Assembly (NCBI GenBank): GCA_031772625.1
Contig: CM062813.1
Coordinates: 697,882,420 to 697,946,419 of the forward strand
Direction: 5' to 3'
DNA: 64,000 bases
DNA from: Pinus tabuliformis
Taxonomy: Eukaryota; Streptophyta; Pinopsida; Pinales; Pinaceae
Shown: positions 1 to 11,452 of the stretch, piece by piece
How the letters are laid out: the number at the start of each line of letters is the position of its first letter
Position numbering within the stretch: position 1 is the first letter of the stretch
The notes under the pieces: model-generated
Databases searched by the model: none
Seen by the model: only the letters and a program-made list of their open reading frames with translations
What the model was told of the DNA's origin: nothing
Made by a program: the position numbers and the translations under genes

Positions 1-1740
1 TGCAGAGGAAATACACCATGTACAAGTAGATGGTCGCCTTCGTCCTTCGGGTGTATGGCATGATAAGGGTGAGTGGACTGCATGACGGATGTACGAGTAG
101 GGCGGAGGAGAGACATCGGCCATTGGATCGCGTAGATGGACGGCAGACAGCGCTTGGAGGGAAGTATCAGGAGGATACGGGAGCAAAGTGATCGCGAGCC
201 ATTAGATCTCGAGCAGACAGATCCAACGGTTATCAGGCAGAAGAGATGCGCGGAGGTTAACGAGCGGGGACTATGGTTTTGGCGGTAAGCGGTATTTATC
301 GCACCGCCATCGGGGGTTGGGCGGTAATCATACGAGGGCTTGCAATTACAATCATCGCACGACACGTGGCAGCGGGAACCGCTTTGATCGCGAATTAAGG
401 CCCGGGCAGCTCGCAGGAGCGGGAGGAGCAAATGTCGTTCAATCGTGGCGGGGATTGATCGGATGGCGCAGATGTGATCGCACGGATTTTCGACTGATGT
501 GACAGGGAAATGGTGTATTAGGAATTTCGCAAAGGCGTGCGGTTTTATGGGTTTCAGAGTTTTAAAAGCGCTTTATGTGATTTTAGACAGAAGCGTGTGT
601 AAAGGAGGTGAGAGAGGAATGGGTGAGGGAACGGAGCAAGGCAAGGAGAACCGGTGTAGACCTTCTCTGAGCAAAAACTAAGGACCAAGCTTACTTCTGC
701 TCCTCGGACATCAGCAACATGTAGCAGAGCTAACAGTTAGCAACACTATTTCCTTTGTTGTCCTATTAGTACTGCTGTACTAGTTGCCTTGTTGTCCCAT
801 GCATCTATCAGTCCACAAACAGCCCTCAATAAGCCACATGGTACTGCTGATTTCTGCCTTGGGTTCTGTGCATGTACTTCACTGGTTAGGGCACACCAAC
901 TAGCCTAATGTATAGGGAAAATACCCCTGTTTTCCTTGTCCTTAGAGGTGACTGCGGCCTGGTTAGGAGGTCCGTTCTAGGTCTCTCGTCCATCCAAACT
1001 TCATCTCCCAATTGTTGTTAGCAGTCCCTCACTGCGGCCCTATGAATGTGTCACTAAAACTGCCCACAAATCAGTCCTATGACTGCGGCTGCCCTTCCAA
1101 CAGTCCTTTATTGCTGCGGCATGATAACAAGGGAACTCAGCCCCTTCTCCAACACTTCGGACCCCTCCAAACAACGGCTAAGACTCCTGCTCAATACGCT
1201 GTCCACACAGTTGTTCCTCAGCCTAATCTGCCCAGCATTATGCACTTGGAACAACCCTTACTTACCACGCTGTCACCTACAACAAACCCTCACTACAACC
1301 CATAAACTTGAATGCGTTAGGTCTGAATTAGATCAACGTTTAGGGTTGGATTAGACCAGCGTTTAGGGTTGCCTTCCATCTGTGTCTACGGTTGCCTCTT
1401 TTCCTCCAATGACTAGGGCTTCCACTCCTAGATTTCTCTTCCACTAAAACCCAATACAAGTGGAGAGAAATCAACATAGAAGTGTGTGTGAGAAATGACT
1501 CTCAAGTCATCTCCTTTTATACTAAAATGTTGAGCACATGTGGGGTTTATTTGGTTGTTGGCCGACCTTGACGAATTGTCTTATAACACAAATAAATTCA
1601 TAACTCCATGAATGCTTATCAGAATCGGATGATCTCTAAATCAATCCTACACCTCTCGATGAGAGGGATCCAAGAAAAATATCAGCTACCATAAATAAGA
1701 TGACCCACATGGAGTTTGGCCCTAGTTGCCAATTTTAACA
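1..1740 (-). repeat. Decayed LTR region of copia remnant C
   Basis: Only the right-hand part, about 1560-1740, is clearly an LTR: it matches the ends of the array LTRs (clustered AAATTCATA..CTCCATGAAT, ATAAGATGACCCACATG, and terminal GCCAATTTTAACA). The end at 1740 abuts a minus-strand polypurine tract, so this would be the 3' LTR of a minus-strand element. The left end is not resolved; 1-1500 has no gene that I can support, only short unsupported reading frames, though pyrimidine-rich CTGCCCT/CTGCGGC tracts resemble LTR sequence. A minus-strand TATA-like stretch lies near 1518-1530. Confidence 0.5.
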
Positions 1741-1760
1741 CTCCCTCTCAACTAGGGAGA
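1741..1760 (-). other. Polypurine tract of C
   Basis: On the minus strand the sequence reads purine-rich ..CTAGTTGAGAGGGAG and is directly followed by the LTR start TGTTAAAATTGG. This is the plus-strand priming site of LTR elements. The same tract borders the LTRs of A and B. Confidence 0.7.
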
Positions 1761-2495
1761 ACTCCATCCGCTGATCCATATGTCCGACTGTGCTATCTTT
1801 TGCTATCAGTGCCCTACACTGCTCTGCTTTGCTGAACCATGAAAAAGAAGAATTGATCGAGAATGTCTCATACCATTCCCTACTGACCCGAGGTCAGTTT
1901 TATTGATCCCAGATCAATATCAAAAGAGAGTGTCTCAAACCACTCATACTGATCCCAGATCAATGGAGGTCATCCTAGCATAGGGAGTATGGTAGATACA
2001 ACGATGTGTCCATCGATAGTACTACTATGGTCCCTAACCCATTTCCCTGCTCATTGGCCAGATGAGAGGTACTTCCCATGAGTCCCAGATTGCATGGGTA
2101 GGATGCCTCGACAGGAGAATCATTCATCTTGTCCCTAAGTCAACTCGGGGTATCACAGGGGAAGGCTGAGCCATTCACGCTGTACACAGCACACCATTAG
2201 GGGAGGGTGAGTTGCCCTATGGTCGCTGGTTGCTCCAATAAGTACCCCAAGCCCCTCGGAGCTCCGAGAGCCCAATGCATGCAACATGCAGGACCCTCAT
2301 AAGAGGGTCTCTCAACAACTCCAAGTCATTCGAGAAAGTCACAAATTTGACCTTTCCCCGTTTTTTCTCAAAATGTCTGCAACCTATACATCAATCTCAA
2401 TGCGATGGAGCCTCCTCACTCATCGACGTACCATATCCCAAACAAGGTAGTATCTTATGTCTATCTACCGGAGCAATCATAGAATACAAGATTCT

Positions 2496-3206
2496 TCAAC
2501 AATTGAATCCCCCCTGGTTGTCACAGAGTATCACGATGGTATTCATCATGTGTACAAACAGCTCGCTGAAGAGCTTCCACAACCAAGCAGCTTCACACGA
2601 GATCATACTCGTAGCTATGTATTTGGTTTCAACAGTGCTTATAGCAACTGACTGCTGCTTCCTGCTCATCCATGATATCGAAGTAGAATCCAAAGAGCAC
2701 CCGCACTCAGAAGTGCTCTTGTGATCCTCCACACTGCCTGCCTAGTCAACATTCGAATAATCATGCAGCTTCACATTTCCGGCAGTGTATCTCAATCCAT
2801 GAGAGATTGTGCCCCGAAGATATCTCAGAAGATTCTTGGCACCAATCCAGTGAGGCTCAACCATATATGAGCTCATCATGCTAACTTCAAAACATATGTC
2901 CGGACGGAAGTTCACCAAGAACATCAATGCGAACGAGTTTATGAAACTCATAGTCATTTCCCAAATCAGGTCCGACATCACTACCATATAACTTCTGAAA
3001 GCTAAGATCCTCGAGGTAGTCATGGGCTTGTAGTTTATCATTCCACATTCGGAATCCAACTCCCTCTTACTTCTGCACATGAGAGGGTCTGCACATGTCA
3101 AAAATAGGTCATCCTCAGAAGGCGCCGATATGAGAGGTTTATCATCTACAACCTTCGAGCAATGGTTTGGATCGGCTTCACTCCTAGTGAATCTCAGCTT
3201 CATCAA
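2496..3206 (-). pseudogene. RT and RNase H remnant of C
   Basis: 3206-2742 reads as the C-terminal half of a copia reverse transcriptase: FTRSEADPN, a damaged catalytic loop (SEDDLFLTCA where A has YVDDLFLTGA) and LLRYLRGTISHGLRYT. 2732-2496 reads as copia RNase H: STSISWMSRKQQSVAISTVE, ILCDNQGG. The two parts are in different frames. The Tyr-Val of YVDD is lost, and 40-50 residues before KPMTTSRIL are missing compared with A. Dead copy; the family call is secure, the exact junctions are not. Confidence 0.75.
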
Positions 3207-3222
3207 ACAACTATCAATCCTC

Positions 3223-3815
3223 TCAAACTAAGCCCGGGGTGTTTTGCTTCAAGCCATAGAGGGCTTTCTTCCACCTGTACACATGAGATTCCCGATCATG
3301 AATCTCAAACCCCTCGGGTTGTTCCAAACCTGTGGACCTGCTACATGAGGGGAATGGTCCCCTTGTAAGATTTTCCTTCGATACATCTTGGACATGTACC
3401 TTCATGCTCTTCTTGAATTCAGGCATCCCTGTCACCATCTGACTCACATTGGGTAGGGCCCCATAATAATTAGACTTCCAATGCTATAGATGAGATGTGA
3501 CAATTGACATGGTCCCCAATGGACCATCTTGCAACTTGATACAAATTACCAACCCTGAACCCATGGGTAAAAGCATCTTTGAAAATCCTATTTTCAAACA
3601 CGTACCTTTCCATCGATGAATGCCACCCTGAAACCTTTGACTTCCATTACTGAAATGGACACCAGGTTCTTCTTGCGATTAGGTACATAAAAGAGATTCT
3701 GTATATGAATCGAGTTACCCTCATTATATTGAGGGGTAACATTTCCTACACCCTTTCCGGGATAGGTGGCATCGGCTCCAAGTATAATCCCACTATTGTT
3801 TCCATCTCTTACCAA
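3223..3815 (-). pseudogene. Protease/pre-integrase and RT fragments of C
   Basis: 3815-3594 matches the region after the copia protease active site in B (B has LGDDMKYPVKGVGNVSLKLN; here GADATYPGKGVGNV), then FYVPNRKKNLVSISVMEVKG. 3447-3223 begins in the pre-integrase motif (MVTGMPEF) and jumps within ~40 codons to EQPEGFEIHDRESHVYRWKKALYGLKQ of RT. All of the integrase is therefore deleted. The protease DSG itself is not in the remaining piece. Confidence 0.7.
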
Positions 3816-3835
3816 ATTCGAGAGAGCACCCTTCT

Positions 3836-4495
3836 ATCCGATGAACGAGTTATTGTCTTTATTTCAATATTTAAAATGCAATTTCCACTTGATATCAAAT
3901 TTGAAATTTCAAAGTGAATGTTCATGTTTAAGTTTTTAAATGATTTATTTTTCTTGTTGTAAGTTGGAAGATTTCAAAATTTATATATATTATAATTTAT
4001 AAAACATATAATAAATATAAATTATAATATATTGCCAACAAACCCATGTACCCTGTTTCAAAAAGTGACACACCCGTCCCTGAACCCACGTTTCCTGGGA
4101 ACATAGATAAATAATTTTTTTGCACTTTCATGTTTATATAATTTTGTATGTGTTCACTTATATTATTTATCACATTTCAAATAAAATTTTGAGCGTTAGC
4201 ACTGAATATTTACCTTTGACTTTGTTATAACGTCAATATACGGCAAAAGATATTATATGATGAAATTCATATAACAAGATCGTGAGCCGATACCAATATC
4301 TAGCTATGGTCATATTTTAACAGCACAGCCTTTAGGGCAATTTTGTAGTCCTATAAAAAGAAATTAATTTGTTGCACTTTTGTGTTCAAATAATTTTGTA
4401 TATGCTTATGTCTAATATTTATCACATATTAATAAATTTATAGCCTTAGCACTGAATCTTACATTTGACTTTCTTATTAGTGTCATGTCTAACAG
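3836..4495. other. AT-rich host intron with a duplicated block
   Basis: No coding signal. Two diverged copies of a ~125-bp block lie at about 4110-4237 and 4362-4490 (shared: TTGCACTTT, ATAATTTTGTAT, TTATCACAT, CCTTAGCACTGAAT/CGTTAGCACTGAAT, TTTGACTTT). The second copy runs straight into the 3' splice site of the murJ exon at 4496. Confidence 0.6.
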
Positions 4496-4619
4496 GTTGC
4501 GACACTTCCTTTAATTGCAATCATACTTCCATTAGCAAATCCTATTGTTGAAGTTCTATTTCAAAGATTTGCCTTTGATGCATATGCAACTGCAGCAGTT
4601 TCATCTCTTTTAGTCTGTT
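4496..4619 (+). CDS. murJ: MurJ/MviN-type lipid II flippase, first exon in window
   Basis: MurJ flips the peptidoglycan precursor lipid II across a membrane; in plants the expected site is the plastid inner envelope, where peptidoglycan supports plastid division. This exon follows acceptor AACAG and ends at donor GTAAGT. It begins in phase 0 and ends in phase 1, giving ATLPLIAIILPLANPIVEVL then FQRFAFDAYATAAVSS, the counterpart of the family's P-I-V..LFERGAFD segment. Together with the exons at 32662, 32935, 33182 and 33395, all five junctions keep one frame for ~207 residues to a stop, which is strong evidence for real exons. Bacterial MurJ is ~510-550 residues, so the first ~60% (and any transit peptide) lies left of the window. 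No stop or frameshift is seen, so the gene looks intact here. A MATE-type or other MOP-superfamily transporter is the alternative; the next exon's motif argues for MurJ. Confidence 0.85.
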
Positions 4620-4639
4620 GTAAGTATCATTGTCAGCTT

Positions 4640-6887
4640 CTCCTGAGAACAAATTGATCATCTAAATCAATTTACGATGTGTTTTGTCTTTATTTTCAAG
4701 TTGAAACAAATACAAATTCCTTGAAATGTTTGTCTCAGTAGTATTATATATGCAATTTACTTATAAAATGTTATTTTAATTTTTAAATTCTATCTGTTAA
4801 GTTGAATTTGTGTTTACTATTTAATAATGGTCAGACCATTAATATGATGATGATTAATGTTCACTAAGACTGAAATGGTCTTTTGAGTCAGTAATGTTTT
4901 AATAAAACAAAGTAACTTAGTGACTTCTTAAATCACATATTTTGCGGTTATGTTGTGGTGGTTTCCCAATGTATGTCTCTCTCACAAGACTTGTCATTAT
5001 GTATTGTTCATTACACATCATATTATAAAATCAAGTTATCTCTCAGTTTATTTCTGTGCAAATATTCTGTTTATGTGTATTTGCTGCAGAAATTTCTGAA
5101 CTTCAAATTTTAACGCAACATAAAAAATTTCACATCTTTCCTAGAGTTTTCCCAGATCTAGTACCTGCGAATTTTCAGACTCATGGTTGATCTGAAATAT
5201 AGTAAAATAGTAGCAAACAATGGACAATGTTTCACTTCTAAACAACCCCAATCCACTAGGCAATTCAGGACCACAGATACCAAACTTGTGCCATATGTTT
5301 CAGTCTTTTGGGGCAATCTTATCGTTCACAAACCAGATCTGAGAATCACTTTATAAAAGTGATAAATACAGCAATAAATTCTATCCTATTGTCTTAAATA
5401 GAAATGCTAAATCTGCTTATGGGGCTTTGAGTAGATGGTGATTGGGCATACTATTAAGGCACTCATTAATGTTAAGGTCACCAGTCCAAAACCCATGGGT
5501 AGTCCCACCTGCCTAACCAAGCAAAACAATATCAATGTTAAAACCTTGGAAATTTCAGTCTCAATTTACGTCAAGTCAACAAGATATATAAGCACCGGAA
5601 ATTACCAAATCATGAAGACAGTGATAGCTGAATATCAAATCTGCCATAACTTATAAGACAATTTTCGACAGCTGAAAATTTCATGTATGTATATAAGGGA
5701 TGAAGTTTGAGTACATACTCTCAACATAAAATATGCTGGTATAACACTCCATGCTTTCCAAAACCCTAGATAGGGAAAAACATGAAAAAACATAACTCCA
5801 CCAATGATACTCCAACAAGCTAGAGTCAGCACTAGCAAGTACACTGCCTCATGCAAGGCATCTCCTCTCCTCCTTGTCAAGAAGTACAACCAAGGTTTTA
5901 GTTACAAACCATAGCTTCAATGTCTCCTTTGGGATCAAACCTTAACCCTAGACTTCAAGATTGCTTAAAAATCTCTAGTGCCTCAAAGACAAGAGAGATA
6001 AAATACAATGAAAAATGTGAGAGAAAGAGAGAGAGAGCTCCTTCTACTACATCTCTAAACCTAAGATATATGAGGTGTAACCTCTCCATGCATGGATGAT
6101 AGATGAGATCATCATGTCCATTGCCTTATTTCCAAGATCAAAACCTAGCATCACACAAGAGGTTTCTTCATGAACCGTAGTGCCTAACTCTTATAACACA
6201 AGTACAAAGAAACATGTGTAGTAACGACAATTAGAATGAATCTCACCTTCCTCCATTAATATGAGAAGTATAGGGAGGTCTACAAGATAAGTGGACCTAG
6301 TCCACTACAAGCAACCTACAAGATGCATGTAGATCCACACAAGTAAAACTCTCCTCTTACAAGTGACACATGTCAATCTCCAAGGTGATGATGATCCACA
6401 AGAAGGGTTCCAAGTCAAGGGTACCCTTTATTGGAAGAAAGTTTTCATTGATGTCAAAGGGGAATGGGTCATTGATGAGTTGGATGTGTTGACCACACAT
6501 GTGTCATATTCCCAAGATGCAAAGTACAAAGCAGAACATATAAAAATTTTCAGAGTCATCATCATCATGCAACCTCCAGATTGTCAATGTAATTCCAATT
6601 TCAACAATCCTGTGGGCCATTACTGTAAAAATGATTCTAGTATGTCTATGAAGCCACGCAAAACATCTAGGTAAGCCTTTGATTCTTAGCAAAGAGTTTC
6701 ACTCTAGGGAATTTTTTTCCTTAGCTAATTATTTGTGTTTTTCGACGATTATAATTAGTAGAGTTTTTCTCCCACACATACCCCAAAGCTAGAGCGGGGC
6801 TTGATCGTAATGTCTTAGGTGAGTCCTAGTGTTATTGAGTCTATGTATATTATCATACTAGATCATCTCTCAAGTGTCGCAGAAGTT
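4640..6887. other. Intron stretch with no gene recognised
   Basis: AT-rich sequence without any domain that I recognise. A GAGAGA run sits near 6012-6037. A plus frame at 6363-6674 and a minus frame at 5635-5889 stay open but match no family I know; both have low-complexity or transposon-like composition. Treat as unassigned, probably old repeats. Confidence 0.5.
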
Positions 6888-6892
6888 GGTTG

Positions 6893-7972
6893 TGTTGAAA
6901 TTTCTAAGTCTAACCCGTTAGAAATCCCTACTGCATCCTTTGGTTTAAATTCTTCTACTTGTTGATTACATTAACAAGTTATTTATAATATAAATACTGA
7001 AAATAAACACAGATTTAGCCTTAAGTCATAAACAGATCATCAACTGAAATACTGGAACAAACACACAAGGGACACTGTTTTTTTTGGACAATCGTCCCCG
7101 GAAAAACCCAATGTGGGTAAACCGGTGCAATAGTTCTGAGGATTTTCATATTATGCAGATTTCTTGAGTACAACTAGGGTGCCAAATTGGCTCACCCAAC
7201 AGAGAATTTTACACGGCAGTAATACCTCTTCTCGGAGACAGAAATTAGCAAGTCTGCCCCACAAAAATCCTTCCGGTGCTTCACCAAGGCTCTGCGTTAG
7301 CCCTGATAGCCTTAGCGTAGCTCTAGAACCCTCTCATCAGCCTTCTGCCTCTCTGCGTCAGCCTTCTGCCTCTCTGCGTCAACCTTCTGCCTCTCTGTGT
7401 CAACTCTCTATTCTTCTGCATCACCCACGCAGACCCTTCAGCCTCTGCACAGTCTTTTGCTGCCTCTGCGTGGCTCCTGCTACCTCTGCGTACCCTCCTC
7501 AATCACTGTGTTGACCCTCTGGCACTATCTTTGCCTCTCTGTTATGTACTCACTGCCCCTCGCTGCAACTCAGATCACTTGTTCGAAATTTTTTAGCAAA
7601 CCCCGTTCCAAAAAATTGAACTAACTGATCAATCTCGGTGTGTCTCCAACTGACCCTCAAGCTTCCTCTTATACTTTTCCTGTTGATTCTTCAACGGCCG
7701 AGATTAAGTCTCTAATCAATGACTAAGATTAGATTTGGCTTGATCTATGTCATTTAGAACATTCTCACCCAATTTTATATTAATACCCATTAACATTTTA
7801 ATTTTCCTAAGTTTAGACTTAGGAACCCCATTAAAAATATTAATTATTTTAATATCTCTCTAACCGGGTGGAATTTCCCCAAACCGTTTCTGGGTCTTGG
7901 AGATCTCATGCGCTTTAGCCTCTCCACCAATTTTCATGGCTAGAGCACATTCGATGCTACCACAAATCAACA
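6893..7972 (-). repeat. 3' LTR of D
   Basis: Starts TGTTGAAATTTC and ends AATCAACA, so the termini form the usual inverted repeat. It contains the R/U5-like GGACAATCGTCCCCGGAAAA block near 7086. A 21-bp tandem repeat (TCAGCCTTCTGCCTCTCTGCG) occupies about 7338-7405. The minus-strand TATA-like motif is around 7668-7676. Confidence 0.9.
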
Positions 7973-7995
7973 CTCCCTCTTAGCGAGGAATGTGC
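7973..7995 (-). other. Polypurine tract of D
   Basis: Minus strand reads CTCGCTAAGAGGGAG directly before the LTR start TGTTGATTTGTGG. The same tract is found beside the related LTR at 57127. Confidence 0.7.
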
Positions 7996-8970
7996 TCTAG
8001 TAATGCTCCACCACTGAACATCACACTGATCTTCCAGTACCAGTACCTGTGTTGATGCTTGGCTTGTTGCCCAGCATCCTCTGCACTACTACCGTTTCAT
8101 GCTTTTGAACCAACCCGAATTATACTCCTGAATAGACTGCCCGCTGTCGTGCACTCAGCTAGAGTAAGGGATGTAGGTACATAGAATGGATGGCATAACA
8201 TCAGGTGAGGGATGGGCCGGTTAGCAGAGCACCCCACCGAGCAGAGAAAACTTTCCTTTCACCAGCCTTGCCCCCAAGAGATCATGGGCAATCTGGCCTA
8301 CACGTAGCTCCATTTTCAAAAGGTATAACCTAACTTGCTTGAGGCACCTTTGGAAGGCAGGGAGTGTTACAACGTACGTTCGCTTTTCCGGTTGAAGGGA
8401 CGAAGTCGCTCACTATTCATATGGTTCACGTAGGAATGAACATCGAGTACTCAAAGGAGTTATTTACCTCCTATACTACTGCCCGTGGCTCTGCCACTGC
8501 CACGGCTACATTTGTACTGCATCTCCATCTCAACATGCTGCATCATCTTGACCATAGCACTACCACTGCTAACTGTTGCGCTGCAACTTAGTTACCGAGA
8601 AGTAAGTAACTGATCTACCAAAATATTGACATCCTTGTCAGCCTGGAAGCCTACTGATGCTAAAGCTACTTTTGCTGCTATCTTGTGCTCCCTCTGCTAC
8701 CTCTGCGTTGCTGCAAGCACCACTATGCATCTCACACTACTGCAACCTCCACTGTGCCTCTCACACTGCTACAAACACCTCTGTGCATCTTGCAGTGCTG
8801 CAACCCCCACTGCGCTACTACATACCTCTGCACTCTAGCACTGCCTTGTCGCTCCATTGCGTCTTGTTCCACCTGACATCCATCATCCTGCTACTATCAT
8901 TTTGGGCTCCCGTAGCCTGATATGATCCAAGAGTTTGGGTAACTCAAGGATCCTACCCCTCATCTTCTGT
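7996..8970 (-). other. D internal non-coding part
   Basis: Where pol would lie there is only CT-rich, CTGC-repeat sequence with no RT, integrase or RNase H motif in any frame. This supports a deletion derivative rather than simple decay. Confidence 0.6.
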
Positions 8971-8981
8971 AGTCCTCCTGA

Positions 8982-9850
8982 CTACAACTCGATGTCACCC
9001 CACCTCTTCTCTAGAGGTGCATGAGCACTCATGGCGCAATCGTCATTAGTCTCGACTTCTTTCTCCGCCTTAGCCGGCACTGCCTTGGAGTCAGAAGCCT
9101 CTCCCTTGTTCTTCTTTGTGGAACACTGGGACGCATAATGACCCAGCTCCACACAATGGAAGCACTTCACCTTGGAGATATCCTTCTTCTTCCTCTTCCC
9201 CTACTGTCACGCAGATGCCAGAGCCACATCCTCCTCCTCCTCTTTCTTGATTCGACCACCTTTGGCACTACTCCCCGCCTTGGTTAGCCGTCTAATCTCT
9301 TCTTGGCAAAGCGCTGCCCACATCTCTTCCCATCCTGGAAGATTCTCTCTGCCCAAAATGCCTTGGACAAATGTCTCCCACTCCTCGAAGACTACATTCA
9401 GGGCAGTCCTCACCATAAACTCGTCATCTTGCATGGCTCCTATGGAAGTAAGTTGGTCACGAATCTCTGCAACCTGAGGAGGAACAGATCTATCTGCTCC
9501 CCCTTTTGCATTTGATACAATTGCATCTGATTTTCCAGTAGCATCTTCCTTTGCACAAAAGTGCCTTGATACAATGTTGTCAAAATATCCCAAATCTCCT
9601 TTGTCGTGTTCTTCTCGAAAATATGTGGTACGATATGGTCCTTGACCCCATCAAGGATTATGCACTTTGCCTTCGCTATTACATCCTCATACCTCTGATT
9701 ATCAGCTGGGTCGACTGGGATAGCCACAGTTCTCAAGGCGAAGCCCTTGATGCGATGTCTATCTAGGACTGCCAGGATCCTTGCCTTCCAGATGGCAAAG
9801 TTGGAAGCCCCGTCCAAGTTGTCCTTATCCCTCAACCCGTTCACTGCCAT
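8982..9850 (-). pseudogene. Gag of element D, broken
   Basis: Copia-type Gag (UBN2 class nucleocapsid precursor). From ATG at 9850 the frame gives DGASNFAIWKARIL near residues 13-26, then KEIWDILTTLYQG and LLENQMQLYQMQKGEQIDLF, typical of copia Gag. Near 9470-9480 the frame shifts: EIRDQLTSIGAMQDDEF continues in the frame of 9593-9207. A TGA at about 9204-9206 ends that frame; beyond it the CCHC zinc knuckle CFHCVELGHYASQC is intact at about 9125-9170. So there is one frameshift and one stop in an otherwise readable Gag of ~290 residues. Confidence 0.85.
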
Positions 9851-10394
9851 CTCCGCTCTTCTTCTAGACTCCCTTTGAGTTTCAACTTCCCTCCTGGAAA
9901 TCTCCCTCTAAGACCTGATTTCCCTCCTGGAAATCTTCTCGCCAACTGTCGAACTGCTCCTCTCCAATCCTCTTTGCAACTGCAACTCGAATCTGGATTT
10001 CGTGGCTAGAAATCCGTCAAGGCAGCGACTCCCTCTACCTTGGTTCTGTCCCATTAGGTATTGTTCTTCTTCGACAACAACAACACCCCACTAGCTTCCT
10101 AATCCACAATCTGCCCACAGCTTCCTATGCCCCAGTAACTGAAGAAACTGAGCCTTCCAGCTCTGCGCAATCCCAACAAACGCTGAATCACTCCTCTGGC
10201 CAACTATGTCAAGCCTACCGGATTGACTAGGATGACATGGCTCTTCGTGAGCCTCTTCTGCCTCTCTTTGCCTCTGTGCTGGCCCTCTCTCTAGATCGAA
10301 ATGATGATGCAGGCCCTCTGCTGCCTTCTACTTGGCTCCTGCTGCAAATACTTTTGATTACGTTGGTGGCTTCAATCCTCTTGTGATCTGCAAT

Positions 10395-10406
10395 GCTCTA
10401 ATACCA
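10395..10406 (-). other. PBS of D
   Basis: Minus strand TGGTATTAGAGC, a one-base variant of the plant copia primer-binding site for initiator tRNA-Met, directly adjoining the LTR end. Confidence 0.85.
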
Positions 10407-11447
10407 TGTTGAAATTTCTAAGTCTAACGTGTTAGAAATCCCTACTACATCCTCTGGTTTAAATTCTCCTACTTGTTTATCACATTAACTAGTTATTTAT
10501 AAATATAAATACTGAAAATAAAAATAGATGCAGCCTGAACTCATATACATATCATCAATTGAAATACTGGAACAAACACATAAGGAACACTGTTATTTTT
10601 GGACAATCGTCCTCAGACAAATCCAATGCAGGAAAATTAGTGAAACAGTTCTAAGGGCTTTCTTATTATGTAGATTTCTTGAGTACAACTATGGTGCGAA
10701 ACTGTCTCACCCAGCAAAGAATTTTACACAGTAGTAATACCTCTTCTCAGAGACAGATATTCAGCAAGTCTGCCCCACGAAAATGCTTCCGGTGCTTCAC
10801 CAAGGCTCTGCGTCAGCCTTGCAAGCCTCAACGTAGCTCTAGAACCCTCTACGTTAGCCTTCTGCCCCTCTACGTCAGCTCTGTGGCCTTCTACATCACC
10901 CACGCAGGCCCTTCAACCTCTGCGCAGTCTCTAGCTGCCTCTGCGTGACTCTTGATGCCTTTGCATAGCCTCCTCAGTCACTGCGCTGACCCTCTGGCAC
11001 TATCTCTGCCTCTCTGCTATGTACTCACTACCCCTCACTGCAACTCAGATCACTTGTTCAAATTTTCTCAGCAAACCCCGCTCCAGAAAATCAAACTGAC
11101 TGATCAATCTTGGTGTATCTCCAACTGACCCTCAAGCCTCCTTTTATACTTTTCTTATTGAGTCTTCAACAACCGAGATTAAGTCTCTAATCAATAGCTA
11201 AGAGTAGAGTTGGCTTGATCCATGTCATTTAGAACATTCTCACCCAGTTTTATAGTAATACCCATTAATATTTTATTTTTCCTAAGTTTAGACTTAGGAA
11301 CCCCATTAAAAATATTAATTATTTTAATATCTCTCTAACTGGGTGGAATTTCCCCAAACCATTTCTGGGTCTTGGAGATCTCATATGATTTAGCCTCTCC
11401 AACAATTTTCATGGCTAGAGCACATCCGATGCTACCACAAATCAACA
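10407..11447 (-). repeat. 5' LTR of D
   Basis: Same sequence order as 6893-7972, from TGTTGAAATTTC to AATCAACA. It is followed by the GGTTG duplication. Scattered substitutions relative to the other LTR suggest an insertion that is not recent. Confidence 0.9.
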
Positions 11448-11452
11448 GGTTG

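Larger units (their letters stand above)
1741..3835 (-). mobile_element. Copia remnant C, internal region
   Basis: Internal part of a minus-strand Ty1/copia element of the same lineage as A and B further right. In minus order it has protease-region, pre-integrase, RT and RNase H fragments, then a 3' non-coding tail and a polypurine tract touching the LTR at 1740/1741. The integrase and most of RT are deleted. The tail has only one palindromic GATCCCAGATC pair, where A and B have a long array. The left flank of the gag side ends near 3835 in AT-rich intron sequence; no 5' LTR is present, so it is a truncated, older copy. Confidence 0.75.
6893..11447 (-). mobile_element. Gag-only copia-type element D
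   Basis: Complete LTR element on the minus strand: two ~1.05-kb LTRs, perfect 5-bp target duplication GGTTG (6888-6892 and 11448-11452), PBS complementary to initiator tRNA-Met, polypurine tract, and a 2.4-kb internal region with only a gag remnant. No protease, integrase, RT or RNase H can be seen, so it is non-autonomous. Related LTRs recur at 14111, 17181 and 55963. Confidence 0.9.

Noticed and set aside
317..681. Two short plus frames of ~60 codons
   Set aside because: No similarity to known domains, no splice context, and composition like the surrounding LTR-type sequence.
1012..1354. Two overlapping plus frames in a CT-rich tract
   Set aside because: Overlap in different frames, low complexity, within the decayed LTR region.
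4496..4619. Alternative reading as a MATE-type transporter exon
   Set aside because: The neighbouring exon's RVFYALDDGQTP is a MurJ/MviN mark and not found in MATE proteins.
5635..5889. 84-codon hydrophobic minus frame
   Set aside because: Not linked to any family; no splice or promoter context; probably a chance frame in transposon-like sequence.
6363..6674. 103-codon plus frame ending near a GGTAAG donor-like site
   Set aside because: Would have to be a murJ exon or a nested gene, but it does not fit MurJ and interrupts the phase match between the exons at 4496 and 32662.
7164..7514. Ser/Gln-rich plus frame with QPSASLR repeats
   Set aside because: Made by the 21-bp tandem repeat of the D LTR, on the strand opposite to the element's genes.
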